From the NCBI RefSeq assembly GCF_002995495.1, contig NZ_PVZV01000001.1, positions 434,001 through 498,000 of the forward strand: 64,000 nucleotides of DNA. The letters run 5' to 3'. A program made the translations under genes and the position numbers. Shown in pieces: positions 52,929 to 61,959 of the stretch. Numbering within the stretch: position 1 is the stretch's first letter; the number at the start of each line of letters is the position of its first letter. Under the pieces are notes generated by a model that worked only from the letters and a program-made list of their open reading frames with translations, was not told where the DNA came from and did not search any database. Origin of the DNA: Actinocorallia populi (lineage in GTDB: Bacteria; Actinomycetota; Actinomycetes; Streptosporangiales; Streptosporangiaceae).

Positions 52929-54719
52929 ATGGCGGGTCGGCTGGTGGCCGGAGTGGCGCTGGTGGCGGTTCCTCTGCTGGTGGGCTCGGTGCTGGTGGCG
53001 CCGGGGGCCGGGGCGGAGCCCGGGGCGCGGGCGGTGGCCACGGGGACCGGCGGAGCGGTGTCGACGGTCGATGCCGATGCCAGCAAGGTCGCTGTCGATG
53101 TGCTCAAGCGGGGCGGCAACGCGGTGGACGCCGCGGTGGCGTCCGCTGCGGCGCTCGGGGTGACGGAGCCGTATGTCGCTGCGCTCGGTGGGGGCGGGTT
53201 CTTCGTCTACTACGACGCGCGGACCCGCAAGGTGCACACCATCGACGGGCGGGAGACGGCGCCTGCCGCCATGCGGGCGGACTCGTTCGTCGATCCGGAG
53301 ACGGGAAAGGCGATTCCGTTCGCCGAAGCGGTGACCAGCGGGTTGTCCGTGGGAGTGCCGGGAACGCTCGCGCAGTGGGATCAGGCGTTGCGGCGGCACG
53401 GCACGCAGAAGCTGAGCAAGCTGCTTGAGCCGGCCATCAAGCTCGCGGAGGACGGATTCCGGGTCGACCAGGAGTTCTACGACCAGACCGCGCTCAATGC
53501 CGAACGGTTCGCCGACATCACGCCTACGAAGGAGTTGTTCCTGCCCGGCGGGGCTCCGCCCGCGGTGGGGACGGTCTTCCGCAACCCTGATCTGGCCGCC
53601 ACCTACCGGGAGATAGCCGACCGCGGAGTCGACTGGTTCTACGAAGGCGAACTGGCCAAGGAGATCGTCCAGACGGTGCAGAAACCGCCGGTGACGGATG
53701 GAGCGACGCGCAAGGTCCGGCCGGGGCTCATGGAGGCCGCCGACCTCGCCGCGTACAAGGCGCCTTTCCGGGCTCCTACGCGTGTCGATTACCGGGGCCT
53801 GGAGGTCTACGGAATGGCTCCGCCGTCGTCCGGTGGGTCCACCGTCGGCGAGGCGCTGAACATCCTGGAACGCTTCCCGCTCTCCAAGCGCGATCCCGTG
53901 CAGGCGTTGCACTACTACCTGGAGGCGTCCAAGCTCGCCTACGCCGACCGAGGCGCCTACGTAGGCGACGTTCCCGAAGTGCCGTTGACGGAGCTCCTCT
54001 CCGACAAGTACGCCAAAGAACGCTCCTGTCTCGTGAAAGCCGACACCGCGTTGAAGGCCCCGGTCGCCGCGGGTTCGCCTGACGGCTCATACGAGAAGTG
54101 CCCCAGGGCCTCCGAGGACGGACGGCCGCTGTCCTACGAAGGCCCGCAGACCACCAACCTCGTCGTCTCCGACAAGTGGGGCAACGTCGTCGCGTACACG
54201 TTGACCATCGAGCAGTTCGGCGGCAGCGGCCTGACCGTTCCCGACCGGGGCTTCATCCTCAACAACGAGCTGACGGACTTCAGCCTCACCCCCGCCGAAG
54301 GCGACCCGAACACCGCGGGCCCGAACAAGCGTCCGCGCAGCAGCATGGCGCCCACGATCGTCCTGAAGGACGGCAAGCCCTTCCTCGCTCTGGGCTCCCC
54401 CGGCGGTTCGACCATCATCACGACCGTCCTGCAGATCCTGCTGAACCGCCTCCACCTCGGCATGGACCTCCCCGAAGCGGTCGCCGCGCCGCGCGCCACC
54501 CAGCGCAACACCGCCGCGACCCTCGCCGAGCAGGCGTTCCTCGACCGCTACAAGTCCGCGCTGACCGCCAAGGGCCAGACCCTGGAGCTCTTCCCAGGCC
54601 CGCCGCCGGTCATCGGCGCCGCCACCGCCCTGGAGTTCCTGCGGCCGCACCTCGTCCAGGCCGTGGCCGAACCCACCCGCCGTCACGGTGGCAGCGCCAT
54701 GGTGGTCAGGACTCGTTGA
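52929..54719 (+). CDS. ggt: Gamma-glutamyltranspeptidase, secreted
   Basis: A 596-residue Ntn hydrolase precursor that cleaves gamma-glutamyl bonds (e.g. glutathione). Signal peptide at the N-terminus (LVAGVALVAVPLLVGSVL, AGA cleavage). The large-subunit motifs DAAVASAAALGVTEPYVAALGGGGF and the autoprocessing site EGPQTTNLVVSDKWGN (nucleophilic Thr of the small subunit) are intact, with GSPGGSTIITTVLQ for the oxyanion region. ATG 52929 is chosen because GGGGAGGG lies 7 nt upstream; an ATG at 52914 would place that site in the coding region. Its last 14 bases overlap the convergent monooxygenase gene. Confidence 0.95.
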   Translation: MAGRLVAGVALVAVPLLVGSVLVAPGAGAEPGARAVATGTGGAVSTVDADASKVAVDVLKRGGNAVDAAVASAAALGVTEPYVAALGGGGFFVYYDARTRKVHTIDGRETAPAAMRADSFVDPETGKAIPFAEAVTSGLSVGVPGTLAQWDQALRRHGTQKLSKLLEPAIKLAEDGFRVDQEFYDQTALNAERFADITPTKELFLPGGAPPAVGTVFRNPDLAATYREIADRGVDWFYEGELAKEIVQTVQKPPVTDGATRKVRPGLMEAADLAAYKAPFRAPTRVDYRGLEVYGMAPPSSGGSTVGEALNILERFPLSKRDPVQALHYYLEASKLAYADRGAYVGDVPEVPLTELLSDKYAKERSCLVKADTALKAPVAAGSPDGSYEKCPRASEDGRPLSYEGPQTTNLVVSDKWGNVVAYTLTIEQFGGSGLTVPDRGFILNNELTDFSLTPAEGDPNTAGPNKRPRSSMAPTIVLKDGKPFLALGSPGGSTIITTVLQILLNRLHLGMDLPEAVAAPRATQRNTAATLAEQAFLDRYKSALTAKGQTLELFPGPPPVIGAATALEFLRPHLVQAVAEPTRRHGGSAMVVRTR

Positions 54720-55866
54720 AGCCGTAGAGCCAGTCGACGTGGGTGTAGTCGTGCAAGGCGCGCTGCCGGAAGAGCGCGTTGCGCAGCAACCGGCCGACGC
54801 CGTCGATGTGCCAGATCTCGCCCCACAGGCGGGAGGTGGTCTGAACGTGGGCGGTACGGGCGGTGCGGGCGGCCTCGTAACGCTTCAAGGCCACGGACCA
54901 ATCCGGGTCGGCGGCCAGCTCGGTGGCCAGGCAGTGGGCGTCTTCGATCGCCTGGCAGGCGCCCTGGGCCAGGTATTGCAGCATCGGATGGGCGGCGTCG
55001 CCGGTCAGGACGAGGCGGCCTTCGGTCCAGTTGGGGATCGGCAGGCGGTCGTACATCGGCCAGCGGCGGGTGAGGCTCAGGGATTTCAGGCCTGCGCGGA
55101 CTTTCGGGCCGCAGTCCGCGAAGGCCGCCTCCAGTTCTTCCGGGCCGCCCCAGTCCGCTTCACCTCTGTCGTAGGCGGGTGACTTGAAGACCGCGACGGT
55201 GTTGAACATCCGTCCGCCGCGCAGGGGGTACTGGATGAGGTGGCAGCCGGGGCCGACGTAGCCGACCACGGTCTCCAGCGCCTCGGGCTCCAGGTCGATC
55301 TGCTCGACGGGGAAGGCCCCCCGGTAGGCCGCGTAGCCGGCGCAGACCGGCTCGTCGTCGCTGAATCTGGCGCGCAGCCGCGAACGCAGCCCGTCCGCGA
55401 CGACCACGAGCCGGGCGTGGTGTTCGCCGAGGCCGCTGTACGCGACGGCCCCCTCGTCGGTGGTCGCGGCGTCGTGGACCTCGCAGCCGGGAACCAGTTC
55501 GGCACCGGCGCGGACGCAGGCGCGGACCAGGACGTCGAGCAGGTCGCTGCGGTGGATGACGACGTAGGGGGCCTTGTAGCGCCCGGTGAACTCGCCGTCG
55601 AACTCCAGGCGGGTCAGCTCCTCTTCGTCGACGGCGTCCCGGAGGACCAGCCGGCGAGGTGAGACGCCCCGCCCGAGGACCTCGTCGAGCAGTCCCCACT
55701 CCCGGAGGACCCGGGTGGCGTTGGGCGCCATCTGCAGGCCCGCGCCGATCTCCCCGAACTCGGGCGCGCGCTCCAGTACCCGGACGGAGTAACCGGCTCC
55801 GGACAGGGCGCAGGCGTTGGCGAGGCCCCCGATGCCGCCTCCGATGACCACGACGTCGACCGGCAT
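54706..55866 (-). CDS. FAD-dependent aromatic monooxygenase (salicylate/3-hydroxybenzoate hydroxylase type)
   Basis: A 386-residue class A flavoprotein hydroxylase. FAD motifs GGGIGGLANACALSGAGY (GxGxxG), DG in VVADGLRSRLR, and LTGDAAHPMLQYLAQGACQAIED (GD motif) are complete, and the length is typical of single-component NAD(P)H-dependent aryl hydroxylases. It could act on salicylate, 3-hydroxybenzoate or similar rings. It ends inside the 3' tail of the convergent ggt. The FMN reductase gene 82 nt upstream lies on the same strand but is not needed for a one-component enzyme. Substrate unknown. Confidence 0.9.
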   Translation of the reverse strand: MPVDVVVIGGGIGGLANACALSGAGYSVRVLERAPEFGEIGAGLQMAPNATRVLREWGLLDEVLGRGVSPRRLVLRDAVDEEELTRLEFDGEFTGRYKAPYVVIHRSDLLDVLVRACVRAGAELVPGCEVHDAATTDEGAVAYSGLGEHHARLVVVADGLRSRLRARFSDDEPVCAGYAAYRGAFPVEQIDLEPEALETVVGYVGPGCHLIQYPLRGGRMFNTVAVFKSPAYDRGEADWGGPEELEAAFADCGPKVRAGLKSLSLTRRWPMYDRLPIPNWTEGRLVLTGDAAHPMLQYLAQGACQAIEDAHCLATELAADPDWSVALKRYEAARTARTAHVQTTSRLWGEIWHIDGVGRLLRNALFRQRALHDYTHVDWLYGFNES

Positions 55867-55947
55867 GCCGTCCCCCTCCGTCGACCACCCCTAGATGATC
55901 TTCGTTTCCTGGGGATTCCTCCGGTAAACGGACGGGGCCGCGCGCCG

Positions 55948-56538
55948 TCAGCGGTTCTCGCCGCCTGCGGCCGGGAGCTGCAGCGGGATCAGCCGGTCCA
56001 CGATCAGCAGCAGCTCGTCGAGCATCGCCTTGGCGCCGCCGACGGCGGCCTCTCCCGCCTCGAACCGCCCGTCCCGGATGCTCTGCCCGACGAACGGGAT
56101 GTGCACGGCGTCCGGGATCGGGAACATCTTCACCGTGGTGAGGACCTGGCGGAGCTGGCCCACGGCCCTGGTGCCGGCCGAGACGCCGCCGTAGGAGACG
56201 AAGCCCACCGGCTTGTAGCGCCACTCGCGGTTGAGGTAGTCGATGGCGTTCTTCAGCACCGCCGGGTATCCGTTGTTGTACTCCGGCGTCACCATCACGT
56301 ACGCCTGGGCCCGGGAGGCCAGGGCGCTCCAGCGCCTGGTGTGCTCGTTGACGTAGTTCCCGGTCGCCGGGTGGTTCGGCTCGTCGTACATCGGCAGGTC
56401 GAGCTCGGCGAGGTCGACGACCTCCACCTCGAAGCCGCCGTGGTCCCGCGCGTACCCGGCGAACCACTCGGCGACCGGGCCGCCGGCCCTGCCGGGGCGG
56501 GTGCTGCCGACGATGACCTGCAGGCGGGGAAGGGACAT
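55948..56538 (-). CDS. NADPH-dependent FMN reductase (SsuE/ArsH/azoreductase-like flavodoxin fold)
   Basis: A 196-residue flavodoxin-like reductase: VIVGSTRPGRAGGPVAEWF (FMN phosphate loop), LPMYDEPNHP, VMVTPEYNNGYPAVLKNAIDYL, FVSYGGVSAG. It reduces FMN or quinones with NAD(P)H. The order TetR, reductase, flavin monooxygenase on one strand suggests a small aromatic- or xenobiotic-response unit. Confidence 0.93.
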   Translation of the reverse strand: MSLPRLQVIVGSTRPGRAGGPVAEWFAGYARDHGGFEVEVVDLAELDLPMYDEPNHPATGNYVNEHTRRWSALASRAQAYVMVTPEYNNGYPAVLKNAIDYLNREWRYKPVGFVSYGGVSAGTRAVGQLRQVLTTVKMFPIPDAVHIPFVGQSIRDGRFEAGEAAVGGAKAMLDELLLIVDRLIPLQLPAAGGENR

Positions 56539-56709
56539 GGGAGCTCCGTTTCTCTGGCTGTCGGGCCGCGCCGTCCGGCACGACGGTGTCGAAGGTACCG
56601 GTCTGCCCGTTCCGTGCCGGTCACGCCCTTCCCGAGCCTCCGCGCCGGCGGGCCCGGGGCCCGCCGTCCGTACCGGGCCTGCGGGGGCGGGGCGGCCCGT
56701 GGCCGCGGG

Positions 56710-57333
56710 TCACGCCTCGGGGGTGTCCCGCATGAAGCCGTCCTGGAAGATCAGGTCCTGGAGCCGGTGCATGTGGGAGCGGAACCTGCGGCGGGCCCCG
56801 GCGCTCTCCGGGCCGGGTGCGTCCTTGTCGAAGGGCAGGAGGCCGCCCTGGACGAACCCGAGGATGCAGTAGCTGAAGATCAAGGACACCAGTTCGAAAT
56901 CCGGGTGCCCGATCACCTCCGGGCCGAGGATCTCGGTGGAGCGGCGGAAGACGGGAACCTGGAAGCGCTCTTCGAGATCCTGGAAATCGGCGGCGTCCGA
57001 CAACCTCCGGTGCTGCCATATGGCCGCCCCTTCGGGATGGTCCACATAAAAGTCGATGATGTGGTCGAGATAAACGCGCACACCTTTCCTGTCGGGTGTG
57101 AAAACCCGCTCCACCTCGTCCATCATCGCTTGCTGCTCCCGGTAGAACTTCTCCATGACGAGCAGGTAGACACCACTTCGGCCACCGATCTCGGAGAGCC
57201 GGTCAGGGCTGACCCCGGCGGAGTCGGCTATCATTACCGCACTGGTGCCGTCATAACCGAGAGCAGCGAAGAGTCGCTGCGCCGAATCGATGATCCGGCC
57301 CCTCTCCGCCATTTCTTCCGGCGATTCCGTCAT
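56710..57333 (-). CDS. TetR-family regulator
   Basis: A 207-residue TetR-like protein with a somewhat diverged HTH (RGRIIDSAQRLFAALGYDGTSAVMIADSAGVSPDRLSEIGGRSGVYLLVMEKFY): the YY/F-helix usually 'LYYHF' is replaced, so DNA recognition may be unusual. The C-terminal ligand domain is all helical. It is the farthest upstream of the minus-strand group with the FMN reductase and monooxygenase and may regulate them. Confidence 0.88.
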   Translation of the reverse strand: MTESPEEMAERGRIIDSAQRLFAALGYDGTSAVMIADSAGVSPDRLSEIGGRSGVYLLVMEKFYREQQAMMDEVERVFTPDRKGVRVYLDHIIDFYVDHPEGAAIWQHRRLSDAADFQDLEERFQVPVFRRSTEILGPEVIGHPDFELVSLIFSYCILGFVQGGLLPFDKDAPGPESAGARRRFRSHMHRLQDLIFQDGFMRDTPEA

Positions 57334-57559
57334 GATTTGATTTTATGGAGGCACGGGTAGGCGCGGCCGTTCCCCAGGAAGATCGTTGGCGATGTCCGCC
57401 GCGCGGAGGTCAGCGCTCGGGCCGCCGGAGCCCATCGGCGCCCGGACCCCTTCGCGCACCGTCGCCCCGGGCCCGTGCCCCGTCAAGACCCGGACAAGCC
57501 CCCGGGACGCGGCGTTCGCCCGCCACCGGCGCCGTGGAAAACCGGGTCTTGTCGCGAGG

Positions 57560-57573
57560 TAAGGGAAGCCTTA
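57560..57573 (+). promoter_or_regulatory. Inverted repeat upstream of LVIVD gene
   Basis: TAAGG-GAAG-CCTTA, a perfect 5-bp inverted repeat in a locally AT-rich stretch, lies about 40 nt before the LVIVD gene. It faintly resembles DtxR/IdeR-type or TetR-type sites; which protein binds is not clear. Confidence 0.35.
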
Positions 57574-57613
57574 TGTTACTCGCGAGAAACCTACCTGGAA
57601 GCAGGGCGGGACG

Positions 57614-59107
57614 ATGGCGGAACAGGTTCAGACCGCTGCGAGGCGGGGCTCGGGACTGCGCGCGGCGGGCGGCCTGGCCGCGGTCGTGCTGGCCGTGTCC
57701 CTGTCGGCCGCCCTCGCCGGGCAGGCCACCGCCGGCGGCGGGGTGAGCACGAAGGTGGCGCGCGCGGACTGCGGGCCGGGCTCCTCGCCGGAGACCGGGC
57801 TGCAGGGGCAGGTGCCGCTCGAGGACCGCAGGAGCGGGCGCAGCCGGCAGGGCTACTCCTGCAACCTGGAGCTCGTCAGCCGCTACCAGAGCCAGGGCCA
57901 GGCCACGGTCGGCGCGTCCTACGGCCACTGCCAGTACCTCGGGACGATCCTGCCGGGCGCGGTGACGTCCAAGCGGCCCGGCGTCAACGTCATCGACATG
58001 TCGAACCCCCGCAAGCCCCGGATGACGGACTCCCTGGTCAGCCCCGCCACCCTCGGCGGCACCTGGGAGACCCTGAAGGTCCACGAGGGGCGCGGGCTGC
58101 TGGCGGCGGTGTCCGTCGGCGCGCTCAGCGGCGGCTTCTTCGTCTCGGTCTACGACGTCAAGACCGACTGCGCCCGGCCCCGCCTCCTCAACGGGATCAA
58201 GGGCACGAAGCTCACGATGCCCGGCGCCTTCCCCGGCCACGAGGCGTCCTGGTCGCCCGACGGCCGCACCTACTGGACGACCGGGACGGTCGGCGGCACC
58301 ATCGCCGCCCTGGACATGACGAACCCCCGCAGACCCAAGGTGATCTACAACGGCACCACCGGCCTGGTCAACCACGGCGTCGGCGTCAGCCCCGACGGCA
58401 GCCGCATCTACGTGGCCGACATGCCCGCCGGCTTCATCACCTTCGACGCCCGCGACGTCCAGCGCCGCAAGGCGCGCCCGCAGCTGCGCCAGATCGCCAG
58501 GACGACCTGGACGGACGGCCTGGCCACCCAGCACGCCATCCCGTTCACCGAGCGCGGCAGGCCCCACCTGGTCGTGGTCGACGAGCTGGGCTCCGGCGGG
58601 GCGCGCATCTTCGACATCTCCGACGAGCGCAGGCCCAGACTGATCCGCAGGCTCAAGCTGGAGGTCAACCGGCCCGAACACCTGAAGCTGCGCTCCGCCG
58701 ACCTGGCGAGGAACGGCATCTTCGGCTACGACGCGCACTACTGCACCCTCGACCGGCCCGCCGACCCCACCGCGATGGCCTGCGGATGGGCCCAGTCCGG
58801 CATCCGGGTCTTCGACGTCCGCGACCTCCGGAAGCCGCGCGAGATCGCCTACTTCAACCCGCCCGCGCAGGTCGGGCAGCGCCACCGGCTGACCAACTCC
58901 GCGCACGCCTTCGTGCCCTTCGGCGCCTACTTCTCCGACGTCCTGCAGGGCGGCGCCGAAAGCGGCCTCTACACCGGCGAGACCGACATGACCGCCGACT
59001 GGTGCATGTCGCCGCCGCGCTTCGACGGCGGCAGGCTGTGGGTCTCCTGCGACGACAACGGCGCGCTGCTGCTGCGTTTCACCAACGGTGCCTACCCCCT
59101 GCGATGA
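57614..59107 (+). CDS. Secreted LVIVD-repeat beta-propeller protein
   Basis: A 497-residue exported protein. After a signal peptide (GGLAAVVLAVSLSAALAG, cleavage near ATA), the mature part has about six to seven blades with repeated NVIDMSNPRKPRMTDSL-, FVSVYDVKT-, IAALDMTNPRRPKVIYNG- and IRVFDVRDLRKPREIAYF-like units, i.e. the LVIVD repeat pattern of a beta-propeller. Four to six cysteines (DCGPGSS, SCNLEL, GHCQYL, YDAHYC) could form disulphides. Its stop overlaps the DUF305 start by ATGA, so the two are partners. Function unknown; no catalytic motif. Confidence 0.85.
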   Translation: MAEQVQTAARRGSGLRAAGGLAAVVLAVSLSAALAGQATAGGGVSTKVARADCGPGSSPETGLQGQVPLEDRRSGRSRQGYSCNLELVSRYQSQGQATVGASYGHCQYLGTILPGAVTSKRPGVNVIDMSNPRKPRMTDSLVSPATLGGTWETLKVHEGRGLLAAVSVGALSGGFFVSVYDVKTDCARPRLLNGIKGTKLTMPGAFPGHEASWSPDGRTYWTTGTVGGTIAALDMTNPRRPKVIYNGTTGLVNHGVGVSPDGSRIYVADMPAGFITFDARDVQRRKARPQLRQIARTTWTDGLATQHAIPFTERGRPHLVVVDELGSGGARIFDISDERRPRLIRRLKLEVNRPEHLKLRSADLARNGIFGYDAHYCTLDRPADPTAMACGWAQSGIRVFDVRDLRKPREIAYFNPPAQVGQRHRLTNSAHAFVPFGAYFSDVLQGGAESGLYTGETDMTADWCMSPPRFDGGRLWVSCDDNGALLLRFTNGAYPLR

Positions 59108-59727
59108 ACCTTCCCGGACGCCTGTTCCAGGCCGTCGCCCTCCTGGTGATCGGAGCGACGGCGGCGCTGCTGCTGGACGGCGTCACCGGCTCCGACACGG
59201 GGCCCGGCGAGCCGGGCCGCGTCGACATCGGCTTCGCCCAGGACATGATCGTCCATCACCAGCAGGCCGTCACCATGGCGCAGACCGTCCAGGACGGAGC
59301 CGGTGATTCGGTGCGGCGGCTCGCCGTCGCGATCGAGCTCAACCAGCTCCGGGAGATCGGCCACATGCAGGGCTGGCTCGCCCTCTGGGACGCGCCTCAA
59401 CTGCCTTCCGGCCCGCCCATGGCCTGGATGGGAGAGCACCCCGAGCACGCCTCCGCCGGGGAGGGGATGACCGGACTCGCCACCCAGGACGAGCTCGACC
59501 GCCTCGGCGGGCTCGAAGGCGAGGACCTGGACGCGCTGTTCCTCCGGCTCATGATCCGCCACCACGAGGGCGGCCTCCTCATGACCGCCGCCGCCTCCCG
59601 TGACGCGGCGGTCCCCCACGTCCGCGCGTTCGCCAAGATCCTGGCCACCGAGCAGCGCCGGGAGACCGCCACCATGGCCGGCCTCCTGGCCGCCCTGGAC
59701 CGCCCCGCCCCGCCCGCCCCGAACTGA
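59104..59727 (+). CDS. DUF305-family protein, membrane-anchored
   Basis: A 207-residue DUF305 (ferritin-like helical) protein. N-terminal anchor or signal (LFQAVALLVIGATAALLL), then the conserved DIGFAQDMIVHHQQAVTMAQ and LFLRLMIRHHEGGLLMTAAA, each with a His pair at the heart of the family, and WMG between them. DUF305 proteins are often tied to copper or metal handling. Coupled to the LVIVD protein by ATGA, so they may work together at the cell surface. Confidence 0.92.
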   Translation: MNLPGRLFQAVALLVIGATAALLLDGVTGSDTGPGEPGRVDIGFAQDMIVHHQQAVTMAQTVQDGAGDSVRRLAVAIELNQLREIGHMQGWLALWDAPQLPSGPPMAWMGEHPEHASAGEGMTGLATQDELDRLGGLEGEDLDALFLRLMIRHHEGGLLMTAAASRDAAVPHVRAFAKILATEQRRETATMAGLLAALDRPAPPAPN

Positions 59728-59784
59728 GCCGCCGCGGCCGAGCACGTCGACCTCGTCGCGGCCTCCTGACGCGGCCCGCCGGGA

Positions 59785-60378
59785 TCAGCGCGGGGTGAGC
59801 GCGGCGAAGGCCTCGTCGAGGAGCGCGGCGAGGTCGAGGGCGCCGTCGGAGGACGTCCAGCGGTCGATGGCCAGGGAGAGGCAGTCCAGGGCCGCGGCCG
59901 CCCGCACCAGGGGTGCCAGGGGCAGGGGCTGCGAAAGACCCGCCCGGTCGGCGAGGGCCTGGGCCAGGTGGGGCCGCCAGCCGGACTGCTTCTCCCGGCG
60001 GCGGGCCTGGAGGGCGGGGGTCTGCTGGACGAGGCGGGTCATGGCCAGGGTGCCGGACGGGTTCTCGCGGTAGTCCTCGATGAGGACGTCGAGCGCGCGG
60101 CGCAGGGCCGTCCAGTCGTCCTCGCCGGCGGGCCGGGCGCGCAGGGCCGCGGCGAGCTGCCTGCCGTGGGCGTCCAGGGCGCTGAGGACGGCCTCCTCCT
60201 TGCTGCCGAAGTACCGCAGGAACGTGCTGCGCGAGACCCCGGCGGCGGCCGCGACGTCGTTCACCGTGACCTGGTCGAAGCCCCTGCGGCGGAACAGGTC
60301 GAAGGCCACCTGGGCGAGCTCGGCCTTCACGGCGGCCCGCGCGATGTCCCTGGTGCTGCCGTGCGCCATGCCCTTCAT
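59785..60378 (-). CDS. TetR-family regulator of the MFS exporter
   Basis: A 197-residue TetR repressor: N-terminal HTH (VAFDLFRRRGFDQVTVNDVAAAAGVSRSTFLRYFGSKEEAVLSALD) with canonical spacing, and a helical ligand domain with the C-terminal TetR_C_17 type ending. ATG 60378 (or ATG 60369) is chosen; a start further up would run through the operator. Divergent from a DHA2-type transporter, with the palindrome TGAGACT-C-AGTCTCA between them. Likely represses both and is released by a drug. Confidence 0.92.
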   Translation of the reverse strand: MKGMAHGSTRDIARAAVKAELAQVAFDLFRRRGFDQVTVNDVAAAAGVSRSTFLRYFGSKEEAVLSALDAHGRQLAAALRARPAGEDDWTALRRALDVLIEDYRENPSGTLAMTRLVQQTPALQARRREKQSGWRPHLAQALADRAGLSQPLPLAPLVRAAAALDCLSLAIDRWTSSDGALDLAALLDEAFAALTPR

Positions 60379-60403
60379 CCGATCATGATATAAGACAACA
60401 TGC

Positions 60404-60418
60404 TGAGACTCAGTCTCA
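60404..60418. promoter_or_regulatory. TetR operator TGAGACT-C-AGTCTCA
   Basis: A perfect inverted repeat with 7-bp arms and a 1-nt centre, between the divergent TetR and MFS genes, in AT-rich DNA. Matches the TGAGACN-type operators known for TetR regulators of MFS pumps. Confidence 0.8.
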
Positions 60419-60488
60419 TATTTAACATGATGATCCAATCATGGGTATTCGGTTCACATGCCCGGGGACGGGCGTTCGGGGGTGGTGC

Positions 60489-61910
60489 GTGAAAGAGTCG
60501 CAGTCCAACAGGATCGTGGCGGTGCTGGCGTTCGCCGGCACCGTCGGGGCGATCATGCAGACGCTGGTCACCCCGCTCATCGGCGAGCTGCCGACGATGC
60601 TGCACACCTCCGCGTCCAACGCCTCCTGGGTCATCACCGCGACGCTGGTCTCCGCCGCGGTGTTCATGCCGATCAGCGGGCGGCTGGGCGACCTGTACGG
60701 CAAGCGGCGGGTGCTGCTGGCGTGCTGCGTGCCCCTGACCGGCGGCTCCGTCCTGTGCGCGCTCGCGTCCTCGGCCCCGCTGATGATCGCCGGACGCGGG
60801 CTGCAGGGCGTGGGGATGGGCCTGGTGCCGCTGGGCATCAGCCTGCTGCGCGACGTGCTGCCGCCGCGGCGGCTCGGCTCGGCGATCGCCGTCGTGAGCG
60901 CGTCCATGGGCATCGGCGGCGGCATCGGCCTGCCGATCTCGGCGGCCGTCGCCGAGTACGCCAGCTGGCGCGCCCTGTTCTGGGGCTCCGCGGCCCTCAC
61001 CGTGCTGATCGCCGTGCTGATCTGGTTCCTGGTGCCCGCCCCCGCCACCCTGACGTCCGGGGAGGGGTTCGACTACGTCGGCGCCGTCGGCCTGGGCACC
61101 GCGCTGGTCTGCCTGCTGCTTCCCGCGACCAAGGGCGCCGACTGGGGATGGGGCGATCCGCTGACGCTCGGCCTGTTCGCCGCCGCGGCGGCGCTGCTGC
61201 TCGTGTGGGGCTGGTGGGAGCTGCGCATCGCCCAGCCGCTGGTGGACCTGCGGGTGACGGCCCGCGCGCGGGTGCTGCTGACCAACGTGTCCTCGCTGCT
61301 GATCGGCTTCGCGATGTACGCGCAGGCGCTGATCGTCCCGCAGCTGATGCAGCTGCCCGAGGCCACCGGGTACGGGCTGGGCCTGTCGATGCTGGAGATG
61401 GGCCTGTGGATGGTCCCGGGCGGACTGACGATGATGGCCGTCTCCCCGGTGGGCGGCAGGCTGTCGGCGGCGCGCGGCCCCAAGTTCACGCTCGTCGCGG
61501 GCGCGCTGGTCATCGCCGCCGGCTACGGATCCTCGATGTTCCTGCTGTCCACGGCCTGGGGGCTGATGATCGTGGCCATCGTGTGCAGCGGCGGCGTCGG
61601 CCTCGCCTACGGCGCGATGCCCGCCCTGGTCATGAGCGCGGTCCCGCCGTCGGAGACCGCCTCCGCCAACAGCTTCAACACCCTCATGCGCTCCCTGGGC
61701 ACCTCCGCTGCCGCCGCCGTCGTCGGCGTCGTCCTCTCCCAGCTCACCGTCACCATCGGCTCCCACGTCCTGCCCTCGGAGACCGGTTTCCGCACCGGCA
61801 TGCTCGTCGGCTGCGTCCTGTCCCTCATCGCCGCCGCGGTCGCCGCCACCATCCCCGGCCCGCGCCCCGTCGGAGCCGCCGCCGAGGCCAAGGTCGGAGC
61901 CTCCGTCTGA
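60489..61910 (+). CDS. MFS multidrug transporter, DHA2 (14-TM) type
   Basis: A 473-residue transporter with about 13-14 helices. Motif A-like region GRLGDLYGKRRVLLACC after helix 2, motif C-type PLGISLLRDVLPPRR/ASMGIGGGIGLPISAAVAEYASWRALFW, and a second half resembling EmrB/QacA proteins. GTG 60489 has GGGGGTGG upstream; an in-frame ATG at 60441 lies nearer the operator and a leaderless start there cannot be excluded. Drug or metabolite:H+ antiport, under the divergent TetR. Confidence 0.93.
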   Translation: MKESQSNRIVAVLAFAGTVGAIMQTLVTPLIGELPTMLHTSASNASWVITATLVSAAVFMPISGRLGDLYGKRRVLLACCVPLTGGSVLCALASSAPLMIAGRGLQGVGMGLVPLGISLLRDVLPPRRLGSAIAVVSASMGIGGGIGLPISAAVAEYASWRALFWGSAALTVLIAVLIWFLVPAPATLTSGEGFDYVGAVGLGTALVCLLLPATKGADWGWGDPLTLGLFAAAAALLLVWGWWELRIAQPLVDLRVTARARVLLTNVSSLLIGFAMYAQALIVPQLMQLPEATGYGLGLSMLEMGLWMVPGGLTMMAVSPVGGRLSAARGPKFTLVAGALVIAAGYGSSMFLLSTAWGLMIVAIVCSGGVGLAYGAMPALVMSAVPPSETASANSFNTLMRSLGTSAAAAVVGVVLSQLTVTIGSHVLPSETGFRTGMLVGCVLSLIAAAVAATIPGPRPVGAAAEAKVGASV

Positions 61911-61918
61911 AGAACCCT

Positions 61919-61933
61919 TTCCGGAGTCCGGAA
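61919..61933 (+). promoter_or_regulatory. Palindrome TTCCGGA-g-TCCGGAA
   Basis: Perfect 7-bp arms, 1-nt centre, 26 nt before the OmpR-type regulator and just after the MFS stop. It may be an operator or a weak hairpin. Confidence 0.4.
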
Positions 61934-61959
61934 GGAACCTTTCCCGTATCGTCCGTTCG

